Translations under genes and position numbers: made by a program | Part shown: positions 1 through 5,786 of the stretch, piece by piece | Numbering within the stretch: position 1 is the stretch's first letter | Layout: each line of letters opens with the position of its first letter | DNA from: Acidimicrobiales bacterium | GTDB taxonomy: Bacteria > Actinomycetota > Acidimicrobiia > Acidimicrobiales > RAAP-2 | Direction: 5' to 3' | NCBI GenBank assembly: GCA_017883105.1 | Contig: JADGOF010000119.1 | Location: 1 to 6,878 of the forward strand | DNA length: 6,878 nucleotides | The notes under the pieces: model-generated | The model's input: the letters and a program-made list of their open reading frames with translations, nothing else | Told to the model about the DNA's origin: nothing | Database searches by the model: none

Positions 1-70
1 TTTCAGTGATCCGCACGTTCGCCCTGGTCACGAGGCCGAATCGTCGCCTTGATGCGTCGCCGGTATCCAT
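1..70 (-). CDS. Possible 5' end of a leftward gene cut by the window edge
   Basis: On the minus strand an ATG at 70-68 opens a frame with no stop for 23 codons up to the window edge (begins MDTGDASRRRFGLVTRANVR). No clear ribosome binding site precedes it; the bases just upstream are simply GC-rich. The frame is also open further upstream, so the start is not fixed. The fragment is too short to recognise a family, and it could be a chance open frame, which is common in DNA of this GC content. Confidence 0.15.
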   Translation of the reverse strand, partial: MDTGDASRRRFGLVTRANVRITE

Positions 71-316
71 GCGGGCCCGCCTATCCGCTGAAGCTCTTAT
101 AAAGATGTGCGGCTGAGTGAATCCACCCCACTATTCCGTCTGAGCGGCTGTGGCCACCGAAGTGGTGTGGCTCCGGAGAGCACCCATCGCGTGCGTCCGA
201 TGGCGGTATCTTCGCCTTCGGTGACGCTCGCTTCTTCGGTTCGATGGGCGGACAGCTCAACGCACCCGCTGTAGGCCTGGCCACGCTCCAAATTGCTTGG
301 GGCAGCTGAGCCGAGG
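71..316. other. Stretch with no supported gene
   Basis: Open frames of about 65-90 codons exist here on the minus strand, but they are rich in Arg, Ser and Pro, lack recognisable domains and have no good ribosome binding site. They look like chance frames. I see no tRNA-like folds, IS ends or strong terminator hairpin. The region lies downstream of the leftward cluster that ends at 317, so it may carry a transcript end that I cannot pinpoint. Confidence 0.4.
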
Positions 317-610
317 CTAGTCAGCGGCGCGCGCGACGGGAGTGAGCATCCAGGCCGCCACAACGGTCAGCGGGATGTTGTTGCTCATGCGCACTGGATT
401 GCGCCCTGCGGACCTCAAGTGTCCTTCGACGAGATTCACCACGTCATCGACATGTGGCCGCTTACCAACGGCGAGCTCAATGGCCCCCTCATCAACCTTC
501 TCGCGTGTTTGGCCCATGGGCAACTGGTAGATCACAGACCAGCTGCCAAAGGTAAGGCCAAGATCTGCACGGGTCGCCGCCCGTGGCGGGACGGTCAGGA
601 ATGCAGGCAT
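317..610 (-). CDS. Orphan 97-residue protein
   Basis: The product begins MPAFLTVPPRAATRADLGLT and ends with a hydrophobic stretch (about residues 79-92) followed by ARAAD. I do not recognise the family. The ATG at 610-608 lies 7 bases after the stop of the HTH-like gene, so the two are probably co-transcribed. The same frame is open upstream to 895, but that part overlaps the HTH gene out of frame and is Ser/Arg-rich, so I reject it as coding. The middle of the protein (REKVDEGAIELAVGKRPHVD) reads like a normal folded acidic and amphipathic segment, and codon third positions are mostly G or C, which supports real coding. No signal peptide or metal motif is visible. The terminal hydrophobic stretch is short for a membrane anchor. 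Confidence 0.5.
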   Translation of the reverse strand: MPAFLTVPPRAATRADLGLTFGSWSVIYQLPMGQTREKVDEGAIELAVGKRPHVDDVVNLVEGHLRSAGRNPVRMSNNIPLTVVAAWMLTPVARAAD

Positions 611-617
611 TGTTCGC

Positions 618-938
618 TCAATTGCTGAGGAGCTCGCGTCTGAGGAGATCAACCGTCGCCAGGCGGCGGTCAATCTCCGGTTCGTCGAGATCCTGGCGCG
701 AGGCAATGTGGGCGGCGAGTGCATCAAAGCGGCGAAGCTCGAGCCGGCGGAGGATCTCCTGTTCTTCAGGTGAGCGACGTTTGAGGGCTCGTAGGTAGCC
801 TTTGCGCGCGAGTGTCGCGGTCTCCATCCCAAGCTCGTTGGCGATGGTGAGGTACGTGCATTCAGACTCGCGCAGGGTGAGCACCTGATCGTCACGGTCG
901 TCGAGATTGGGTGGAATCTCGGTCTCGGGCTTCGTCAT
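618..938 (-). CDS. Small helix-turn-helix-like protein (sigma-70 region 4-like)
   Basis: This 106-residue charged, all-helical protein has the layout of a small actinobacterial family: RDDQVLTLRES at 15-25, then a helix-turn-helix-like segment (TIANELGMETATLARKGYLR, 31-50), the basic KRRSPEEQE at 53-61, and a long C-terminal helical part with LDEPEIDRRL at 84-93. Such proteins are commonly of unknown function; the HTH resembles sigma factor region 4, and DNA binding is inferred. I chose the ATG at 938 over the ATG at 950 because GGAG lies 6 bases upstream of it; the longer form would only add MEIH. It sits 90 bases downstream of the thiolase and 7 bases before the 97-residue orphan on the same strand, suggesting one leftward operon. 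It could be a regulator or only a structural helical protein. Confidence 0.75.
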   Translation of the reverse strand: MTKPETEIPPNLDDRDDQVLTLRESECTYLTIANELGMETATLARKGYLRALKRRSPEEQEILRRLELRRFDALAAHIASRQDLDEPEIDRRLATVDLLRRELLSN

Positions 939-944
939 ATGGAT

Positions 945-948
945 CTCC
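945..948 (-). promoter_or_regulatory. Ribosome binding site that decides the start of the HTH-like gene
   Basis: On the minus strand GGAG is followed by 6 bases and then the ATG at 938-936. The in-frame ATG at 950 lies just 5' of this motif and has only a weak GTGAG ahead of it. The downstream ATG is therefore the better start. Confidence 0.5.
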
Positions 949-1028
949 ATCTCACGTTGATAACGAACCTCTGATGCGAAGGATTACGTTCGAGTGCGCG
1001 ACCTGACGGGATCTCGAAACTGGCTCGA

Positions 1029-2189
1029 CTACATGCGCTCGAGGATGGTGCCTGTGCCAAGCGCACCTCCGCAGCACATGGTGATCAACGCCAGACTTCC
1101 GTCCCGCCGTTCGAGCTCGTGTAAGGCGGTCGTAATCAGCCGGGCACCGGTCGATCCCACCGGATGTCCGAGGGCGATCGCACCGCCGTTGACATTGACT
1201 TTGTCCCAGTCGACCTTGTGGACCTGCCCCCATGACATGACCACCGAGGCGAGTGCCTCGTTGACCTCGAAGATGTCAATGTCGGCCATGGTCATACCCG
1301 CCTTGCGCAACACGTCGGTGGTGGCGGAGATCGGACCGTCGAGAAGGTAGTAAGGGTCGGATCCGACGAGCGTTTGGGCCACGATGCGGGCCCGGGGTCG
1401 TAGGCCGACTTCGCCCGCCCGGGTCTGAGACGCCCACAGAACGGCCGCGGCACCGTCGGAGATCTGCGAACAGTTGCCGGCGGTGTGCATGCCGTTGGGA
1501 AGCACCGGCTTGAGGCCGGCCAGACCCTCACGGGTGGTGTCCCGCGGGCCCTGGTCCTTGGCGATGAGGTTCTTCTCCCCGGTCGGGCCGCCGGGGCCGA
1601 CCACGGGCGCTTCAAGAGGGACGATCTCACGGTCGAACCTGCCCTGGGCGACGGCCACCGCCGCTTTGCGTTGCGACTCGAAGCCGAGCCAGTCGACATC
1701 TTCACGGGTGATCCCGTACTTCTGGGCGATCCGCTCCCCGGCCCCGAACTGATCGGGCATGTCCCACGGGAAGTCCTCTGGGTTGAGATTGCCCGGCCCG
1801 TTGAAGACGTTGGCGCCGAGCTTCACGCGGCTCATCGCCTCGACGCCGCACGCGATGCCGATGCCGATGGCGTCGGCGCCAACCAGGTTGGCAACGAAAT
1901 TGTTGGCCTGTTGTGCCGAGCCGCACTGGCAGTCAACGGTCGTGGCCGCGGTCTGATAGGGAAGAGCCCGGCTCAGCCAGGCCGTGCGGGTGACGTTCGA
2001 CGCTTGCTCACCCGCCTGGGTCACGCAGCCCCCGACGACCTGTTCGACGTCGCCGGGATCGACGCCGGCCCGCTTGACCAGCTCGACAAGGGTTGCACCG
2101 AGAAGCTCCGCGGCATGGAAGCCTGACAGCCATCCGTTCCATTTTCCGATTGGGGTGCGGACAGCGTCAACGATGACGGGTTGAGCCAT
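1029..2189 (-). CDS. fadA5: FadA5-like steroid 3-ketoacyl-CoA thiolase
   Basis: This 386-residue, full-length thiolase cleaves a 3-ketoacyl-CoA with CoA to give a shortened acyl-CoA plus acetyl- or propionyl-CoA, in the cytosol. The nucleophile is Cys89 in TVDCQCGSAQQ; the catalytic His342 is in GHPVGSTGAR; the acid/base Cys372 is in MCCGGALGTG; the HTAGN..SQISDGAAA block is at 235-249. The N-terminus (PVIVDAVRTPIGKWNGWLSG) and the block DVEQVVGGCVTQAGEQ follow what I recall of Mycobacterium tuberculosis FadA5, which acts in cholesterol side-chain removal. That assignment is from memory; a related FadA or acetyl-CoA acetyltransferase remains possible. The usual NEAF loop reads NEAL here (310-313). 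The ATG at 2189 has GAGG 5 bases upstream. The gene is transcribed divergently from the ArsR operon and is likely controlled from the shared 2190-2337 region. An open frame on the opposite strand is a GC-driven shadow. Confidence 0.9.
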   Translation of the reverse strand: MAQPVIVDAVRTPIGKWNGWLSGFHAAELLGATLVELVKRAGVDPGDVEQVVGGCVTQAGEQASNVTRTAWLSRALPYQTAATTVDCQCGSAQQANNFVANLVGADAIGIGIACGVEAMSRVKLGANVFNGPGNLNPEDFPWDMPDQFGAGERIAQKYGITREDVDWLGFESQRKAAVAVAQGRFDREIVPLEAPVVGPGGPTGEKNLIAKDQGPRDTTREGLAGLKPVLPNGMHTAGNCSQISDGAAAVLWASQTRAGEVGLRPRARIVAQTLVGSDPYYLLDGPISATTDVLRKAGMTMADIDIFEVNEALASVVMSWGQVHKVDWDKVNVNGGAIALGHPVGSTGARLITTALHELERRDGSLALITMCCGGALGTGTILERM

Positions 2190-2281
2190 GGTGATCCTCT
2201 TCTCTGGCTGACGGCTGTCCGCGGTTAAGCAGAGCCAATGGCCCTATCACCGGCGATGGGCCGGCTAAACAGACTGCACGG

Positions 2282-2313
2282 TTGACAAAATAAGTATATC
2301 ATCGATCTATCAT
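2282..2313 (+). promoter_or_regulatory. Candidate promoter of the zinc-ribbon/ArsR/sdh operon
   Basis: A perfect -35 consensus TTGACA lies at 2282-2287. The best -10 match, TATCAT, is at 2308-2313, giving a spacer of 20 bases, which is longer than the usual 16-18. The stretch is strikingly AT-rich against its surroundings. On the opposite strand TATACT (2298-2293) is a fair -10 for the divergent thiolase, although I see no good matching -35. The exact boxes are uncertain; that promoter activity sits here is likely. Confidence 0.45.
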
Positions 2314-2327
2314 TCGATCTTATCGAA
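2297..2327. promoter_or_regulatory. Tandem and inverted repeats, probable ArsR operator
   Basis: Two tandem copies of TATCAT(T)CGATC occupy 2297-2307 and 2308-2319, differing by one inserted T. The second copy runs into a perfect dyad TTCGAT-CTT-ATCGAA at 2313-2327. The block lies between the -35 box and the ribosome binding site of the first rightward gene, so a bound repressor would block that promoter and possibly the divergent one. ArsR-family proteins bind imperfect AT-rich dyads at such positions, and the arsR gene lies 300 bases downstream. The link to this regulator is inference. Confidence 0.5.
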
Positions 2328-2333
2328 GGGAGG
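2326..2333 (+). promoter_or_regulatory. Strong ribosome binding site for the zinc-ribbon gene
   Basis: AAGGGAGG ends 4 bases before the GTG at 2338 and is one of the best Shine-Dalgarno matches in the window. It fixes the GTG start and argues that the short ORF is truly translated. The motif abuts the right arm of the operator dyad (2322-2327). Confidence 0.6.
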
Positions 2334-2337
2334 TAAC

Positions 2338-2625
2338 GTGCAGCGGAGCTACGACCAGGGCTCAAGGCCCAGCCAGAGGGAACGGCGTGCGACAGACTCG
2401 CCAGCGTGGACCAATGACTCATCTGGAACAGAGGCGGAGGCTGCGGACGTGGTCTGCCCGAATTGTTGGCGTCTCGTAAAGCGCTCTGTCGGTCCGCACG
2501 GTGCTCGTTGTCCACGCTGCGGGGACTCATTGCCTCTCTCAAGGGGCTCAAGTAATGCCGGACACCGCGACTCTGGTGCTGCTCTTGTCTGTGACGACAG
2601 AGACATCGAATCCAAGGGGCTGTAA
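2338..2625 (+). CDS. Small zinc-ribbon-like protein upstream of arsR
   Basis: The 95-residue product has a polar N-terminal half of low apparent order and then a four-cysteine knuckle pair: CPNC (Cys40, Cys43), 14 residues, and CPRC (Cys58, Cys61), followed by GDSLPLS. This is the geometry of a rubredoxin- or zinc-ribbon-type metal site. A fifth cysteine is at 85. I do not recognise a named family. The GTG start is supported by a strong ribosome binding site, and the stop lies 4 bases before the arsR ATG, so the two are co-translated. As the first gene of the operon it could be a partner or co-sensor for the cysteine-free ArsR protein, which is inference. It might instead be a leader peptide-like ORF, but the paired CxxC motifs make a folded protein more likely. 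Confidence 0.6.
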   Translation: MQRSYDQGSRPSQRERRATDSPAWTNDSSGTEAEAADVVCPNCWRLVKRSVGPHGARCPRCGDSLPLSRGSSNAGHRDSGAALVCDDRDIESKGL

Positions 2626-2629
2626 CCCG

Positions 2630-3034
2630 ATGACAACCAAGGCGATACCGTCGTCGCCAACGAGGAGATCGCCCGCTGTGGTGACGGCACCGATCTACCA
2701 GGTGAAGTCAGAATTCTTCAAAGTGCTGGGGCATCCTGCGAGGATCCGCGTCCTCGAGGTGCTGCGCGACGGGGAACGAGCCGTGAGTGAGCTCATTCCC
2801 GAAGTCGGCATCGAAGCGTCACACCTCTCCCAGCAGCTTGGCAATATGCGTCGAGCAAATCTGATCCAGGCCCGCAAGGAAGGTGCCGGCGTGGTGTACT
2901 CGGTCGGCAATCCCGTGCTCTTCGAGCTCCTGGATGTGGCCAAACAGATTCTCACGTCATCGCTCGCCGAGACCCGCGATCTCCTCGCTCAGCTGGAGGC
3001 GGTCGAGGTGGTTCCCCGGCCCAAGCGGCGGTGA
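2630..3034 (+). CDS. ArsR/SmtB-family winged-helix regulator, cysteine-free
   Basis: The 134-residue protein has a typical ArsR core: FFKVLGHPARIRVLEVLRDG (29-48), the helix-turn-helix from VSELIPEVGIEASHLSQQLG (52-71), the second helix NMRRANLIQARKEG, and the wing GAGVVYSVGNP (85-95). A long C-terminal helix (about 98-124) fits the dimer interface. It contains no cysteine, so the classical ELCVC-type metal site of arsenic or cadmium sensors is absent; the signal must be something else. The ATG at 2630 follows AAGGGG at 2614-2619; the frame is open upstream to 2501, but that part overlaps the zinc-ribbon gene and lacks homology. Members of this subgroup often control the operon that encodes them, here through the repeats at 2297-2327. 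I do not know its ligand. Confidence 0.9.
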   Translation: MTTKAIPSSPTRRSPAVVTAPIYQVKSEFFKVLGHPARIRVLEVLRDGERAVSELIPEVGIEASHLSQQLGNMRRANLIQARKEGAGVVYSVGNPVLFELLDVAKQILTSSLAETRDLLAQLEAVEVVPRPKRR

Positions 3035-3234
3035 CAGCCCTCCTCGATCCACGACCTCGGAACGGCAGACGTCTGGCGATCCGCGGCGGAGCAACAACCC
3101 TGGAAGAGGTAGGTGCAATGCCGTGCTCAACGTGGCATCGGCTGGTCCACACGTCACCGTACTGCTCGAATGTTCGAACTGAGAAGGTCCGAGGGCCTGT
3201 CACGGCGCACCATGACCAATGGAGGCAAAGGTGA
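3031..3234 (+). CDS. Doubtful 67-residue ORF joining arsR and the 104-residue gene
   Basis: A GTG at 3031 overlaps the arsR stop (GTGA), and the frame ends in another GTGA overlap with the next gene's start at 3231. This double coupling is the main argument that it is real. There is no Shine-Dalgarno before the GTG. An internal ATG at 3118 has GAGGTAGG just upstream and would give a 38-residue product. The sequence is Arg- and His-rich with no recognisable domain, so it could equally be a translated spacer that carries ribosomes to the next gene. Confidence 0.3.
   Translation: MTALLDPRPRNGRRLAIRGGATTLEEVGAMPCSTWHRLVHTSPYCSNVRTEKVRGPVTAHHDQWRQR
3166..3179. repeat. Small inverted repeat upstream of the 104-residue gene
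   Basis: TCGAA-TG-TTCGA (3166-3177) is a perfect dyad with 5-base arms and overlaps the palindrome GTTCGAAC (3172-3179). It lies about 50 bases before the GTG at 3231. Its arms resemble those of the 2313-2327 dyad, so it could be a secondary regulator site, but a dyad this short may be chance. Confidence 0.2.
3221..3225 (+). promoter_or_regulatory. Ribosome binding site that sets the GTG start at 3231
   Basis: GGAGG is followed by 5 bases and then GTG at 3231. The motif overlaps the alternative in-frame ATG at 3219, which has no Shine-Dalgarno of its own, so the GTG is preferred. Confidence 0.55.
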
Positions 3235-3545
3235 GCACTGTCGGAGACTGGACACCGGTATCCCTGACGCAGGGACGCGAGAGCGGAGTGACCCAACTGC
3301 CTGCTCCCTATCTGACGACAGCCGGTTGTGCTGTGACACCCCCGGCGGCTGTTTTACATCCGACCTCCGAACCACTGATGCACGAGCGGGCCCAGGGGTT
3401 CCCCACCCTTTTCCACGCCGGCCGCACGAAGCGGACATGGGCCAGCCTCACCTGGGCGGTGCTCGCCAGACTTTGCGTCCGGCTGGTGGAGAGCGGGATG
3501 TTCCTCGACCCGACCCTTGTCCAGGCCCCAGGAGAGTTCCCATGA
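3231..3545 (+). CDS. Orphan 104-residue protein directly before sdhA
   Basis: The product starts (M)STVGDWTPVSLTQGRESG and ends LDPTLVQAPGEFP. I recognise no family. The first half is Pro/Thr-rich and probably poorly ordered; the second half (about 64-88, RTKRTWASLTWAVLARLCVR and following) could form one amphipathic helix. It has two cysteines (about 32 and 82) and no convincing transmembrane span. The GTG start has GGAGG 5 bases upstream. Its stop overlaps the sdhA start as ATGA, so the two proteins are made together. In mycobacterial sdh1 operons a cytochrome b anchor normally precedes sdhA; this protein sits in that position but is not such an anchor. It could be an assembly factor, a new small subunit or a remnant left by deletion of the anchor gene. 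Confidence 0.6.
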   Translation: MSTVGDWTPVSLTQGRESGVTQLPAPYLTTAGCAVTPPAAVLHPTSEPLMHERAQGFPTLFHAGRTKRTWASLTWAVLARLCVRLVESGMFLDPTLVQAPGEFP

Positions 3546-5353
3546 CCGCATGGGAGACCCACGAGTTCGATGTCATCGTCATCGGAGCAGGAGGCGCTGG
3601 GCTACGCGCCGCTATCGAGGCCAAAGCACGAGGCTTGCGCACGGCCCTCGTCTGCAAGTCATTGCTGGGCAAGGCCCACACCGTCATGGCCGAGGGTGGG
3701 GCGGCGGCGGCCCTCGGTAACGTGTGGCCCGAGGACAACTGGCAGGTGCACTTTCGCGACACGATGCGGGGCGGCAAGCTGCTCAACAACTGGCGCATGG
3801 CTCAGCTCCACGCCCAGGAAGCACCAGACCGGATCTACGAACTCGAGGCCTGGGGCGCTCTGTTCGACCGGACCGCGGATGGTCGCATCCTTCAACGCGA
3901 CTTTGGCGGTCACCGCTACGCCCGCTTGGCCCATATCGGCGACCGCACGGGATTGGAGCTGATCCGCACCCTGCAGCAGCGAGCCGTGGCCATGGGCATT
4001 GAGGTGTTCATGGAGTGCAAGATTCTGCGCCTGATCAAGGATGGCAACGGTTCAGTGAGCGGCGCCGTCGGCTACTGGCGGACGACCGGCGAGCCCGTGG
4101 CTTTCGCGGCCAAAGCCTTCGTGCTGGCCACCGGAGGGATCGGGAGGTCGTGGAAGTACACGACGAACTCGTGGGAGTCCACCGGCGACGGACATGCGTT
4201 GGCGCTGTGGGCCGGGGCGGACCTGATCGATATGGAGTGCATGCAGTTCCATCCCACCGGGATGGTATGGCCATTGTCGGTGCGCGGCATTCTCGTGACC
4301 GAAGGCGTGCGCGGTGATGGCGGGGTACTGCGCAACTCCGATGGCCAACGCTTCATGTTCAACTACATTCCGCCGATGTTCGCCGCCGAGACTGCCGACA
4401 GCGAGACGGAGGCTGACAACTGGTATGAAGACCACGCCAACAACCGCCGACCCCCGGAGCTTCTCCCTCGAGACGAGGTCGCGCGGTCGATCAACGCTGA
4501 AGTAAAGGCTGGTCGGGGCAGTCCGCACGGCGGTGTGCTCCTCGACATCGCCTCGCGTCGTTCGGCCGAGTACATCCGCCGACGCCTCCCGTCGATGTAC
4601 CAACAGTTCAAGGAGCTGGCCGGAGTGGACATCACCAGCGAGCCGATGGAGGTGGGTCCCACCTGTCACTACATCATGGGAGGCATCCGGGTGGATGCGG
4701 AGACGGCGGCCAGTACCGTGCCCGGCCTGTTCGCCGCCGGGGAGGTGGCCGGTGGTCTGCATGGGGCGAATCGTCTCGGCGGCAACTCGCTCTCGGACCT
4801 GGTCGTCTTTGGTCGTCGCGCCGGCATCGGTGCGGCCGATTTCGCGCAAGGCCGAAGCGCATCACCGGCCATGGACCCATCCGAGGTCGAAACAATCATC
4901 GCCGATGCCATGGCGCCATTCGACCGTGGAGGTGGCGAGAACCCGTATGAAGTCCAAAACGATCTGCAGGACGCCATGCACCGCCTGGTCGGCATCATCC
5001 GCACCGAGTCTGAGCTCGTCGAAGCCCTCGATTCCCTTGAGATGCTGCAGGAGCGCGTCAGCAGGATCAGCGTGTCGGGCGGTCAAATCTACAATTCTGG
5101 ATGGAACCTGGCGACGGACCTGCCGGCGATGCTGGCCGTTTCCAACCTGGTCGCCAGAGGTGCACTCGAGCGCCGTGAGAGTCGAGGCGGCCACACCCGA
5201 GACGACCACCCTGCGCCCGATCCTGAACTGGGCCGGGTGAACCTGGTGCAGCGCCTCACTGACGAGGGTCACTACACCTGCACCCCCGAGCCGCTCGCCA
5301 AGATGCCCGACGATCTGGCGATCCTCTTGGAGGAGGCGACCCCTGATGGGTGA
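3542..5353 (+). CDS. sdhA: Sdh1-type succinate dehydrogenase / fumarate reductase flavoprotein
   Basis: This 603-residue flavoprotein oxidises succinate to fumarate (or the reverse) with covalently bound FAD at the cytoplasmic side of the membrane. The dinucleotide fold is GAGGAG (15-20). His46 in KAHTVMAEGG is the FAD-linking histidine. Substrate and catalytic residues are all present: His237 in FHPTG, Thr253-Glu254 and Arg257 in LVTEGVRGDGG, Arg310 in LPRDEVAR, His376 in PTCHYIMGG and Arg411 in HGANRLGGNSLSDL. The C-terminal domain with ESRGGHTRDD (546-555) is complete. It resembles M. tuberculosis Rv0248c (Sdh1) as I remember it, though somewhat shorter. The ATG at 3542 has AGGAGAG 5 bases upstream; the open frame to 3113 is a shadow of upstream genes. 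It overlaps the 104-residue gene (ATGA) and the iron-sulfur gene (8 bases). The direction of catalysis in vivo cannot be told. Confidence 0.95.
   Translation: MTAWETHEFDVIVIGAGGAGLRAAIEAKARGLRTALVCKSLLGKAHTVMAEGGAAAALGNVWPEDNWQVHFRDTMRGGKLLNNWRMAQLHAQEAPDRIYELEAWGALFDRTADGRILQRDFGGHRYARLAHIGDRTGLELIRTLQQRAVAMGIEVFMECKILRLIKDGNGSVSGAVGYWRTTGEPVAFAAKAFVLATGGIGRSWKYTTNSWESTGDGHALALWAGADLIDMECMQFHPTGMVWPLSVRGILVTEGVRGDGGVLRNSDGQRFMFNYIPPMFAAETADSETEADNWYEDHANNRRPPELLPRDEVARSINAEVKAGRGSPHGGVLLDIASRRSAEYIRRRLPSMYQQFKELAGVDITSEPMEVGPTCHYIMGGIRVDAETAASTVPGLFAAGEVAGGLHGANRLGGNSLSDLVVFGRRAGIGAADFAQGRSASPAMDPSEVETIIADAMAPFDRGGGENPYEVQNDLQDAMHRLVGIIRTESELVEALDSLEMLQERVSRISVSGGQIYNSGWNLATDLPAMLAVSNLVARGALERRESRGGHTRDDHPAPDPELGRVNLVQRLTDEGHYTCTPEPLAKMPDDLAILLEEATPDG
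5329..5336 (+). promoter_or_regulatory. Ribosome binding site for the iron-sulfur subunit, inside sdhA
   Basis: GGAGGAGG lies within the last codons of sdhA, 9 bases before the ATG at 5346. A second in-frame ATG at 5361 has TGAGGT close upstream and would remove only five residues ahead of the conserved MRVWRGD. Both starts are plausible. Confidence 0.5.
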
Positions 5354-5786
5354 GGTAACCATGCGGGTGTGGCGGGGAGATCCCGACGGCGGGGAGTTCA
5401 CCGATTACGTCACGACAACGTGCGAAGGGGATGTCATCCTTGACGTCATTCGCAGGATCCAAGCAGAGGTGGCACCCGATCTCGCGTGCCGGTGGAATTG
5501 CAAGGCCGGCAAGTGCGGGTCGTGCCTGGCGGAGATCAATGGCCTATCCCGGCTCATGTGCATGACCCGAATGAACCAGCTCCTCGAAGGCAAGCCAGTC
5601 GTGGTGGCACCGATCCGGACCTTCCCGGTCATTCGGGACCTTGTCGCCGACGTGTCATTCCACTACGCAACGCCCTTCACTCGGACGCCTTGGCCGAACT
5701 GTCAGCGTGAAGGCGACGATACGCGCTTCGCGACAACGACAAGGCACCCGAACAAGCGACGTTCATGGGGAACGCCGAACCTCTGA
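5346..5786 (+). CDS. sdhB: Iron-sulfur subunit with only the N-terminal [2Fe-2S] domain
   Basis: The 146-residue product matches the first ~107 residues of Sdh1-type iron-sulfur subunits: MRVWRGD at 6-12, then a plant-type [2Fe-2S] site with Cys52, Cys57, Cys60 and Cys72 (spacing C-x4-C-x2-C-x11-C) and the segment RTFPVIRDLVADVSFHYA (91-108). After that the resemblance stops. Full-length relatives are about 250 residues and carry two more cysteine groups for [4Fe-4S] and [3Fe-4S] clusters; here only one further cysteine (119) occurs, in a polar, basic tail. I looked in all three forward frames downstream and found no missing half, so a simple frameshift does not explain it. It overlaps the sdhA stop by 8 bases and its TGA overlaps the next ATG. 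It is either a truncated gene or a ferredoxin-like carrier that takes electrons from the flavoprotein by itself. Confidence 0.85.
   Translation: MGEVTMRVWRGDPDGGEFTDYVTTTCEGDVILDVIRRIQAEVAPDLACRWNCKAGKCGSCLAEINGLSRLMCMTRMNQLLEGKPVVVAPIRTFPVIRDLVADVSFHYATPFTRTPWPNCQREGDDTRFATTTRHPNKRRSWGTPNL

Noticed and set aside
317..895. A 192-residue leftward protein covering both small genes
   Set aside because: The upper half is an out-of-frame shadow of the HTH-like gene with Ser/Arg-rich sequence; only the part from 610 looks coding.
964..992. CGAAC...GTTCG hairpin between the thiolase and the HTH-like gene
   Set aside because: Five-base arms around a loop of about 19 bases with no T-run; too weak for a terminator.
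1485..2126. Rightward 213-codon open frame opposite the thiolase
   Set aside because: It is antisense to a well-conserved enzyme and shows composition expected from high third-position GC of the thiolase.
2225..2690. Leftward open frames across the zinc-ribbon/arsR start
   Set aside because: They lack ribosome binding sites and domains, and run against the operator and the strong rightward start at 2338.
4052..4849. Leftward 265-codon open frame inside sdhA
   Set aside because: It is antisense to conserved SdhA sequence, His/Arg-rich and without any domain; a GC-driven shadow.
3113..5353. A 746-residue version of the flavoprotein beginning upstream at 3113
   Set aside because: The first 143 residues are Arg/Pro/Cys-rich without homology and overlap the 104-residue gene out of frame; the ATG at 3542 has a good ribosome binding site and matches the family's N-terminus.
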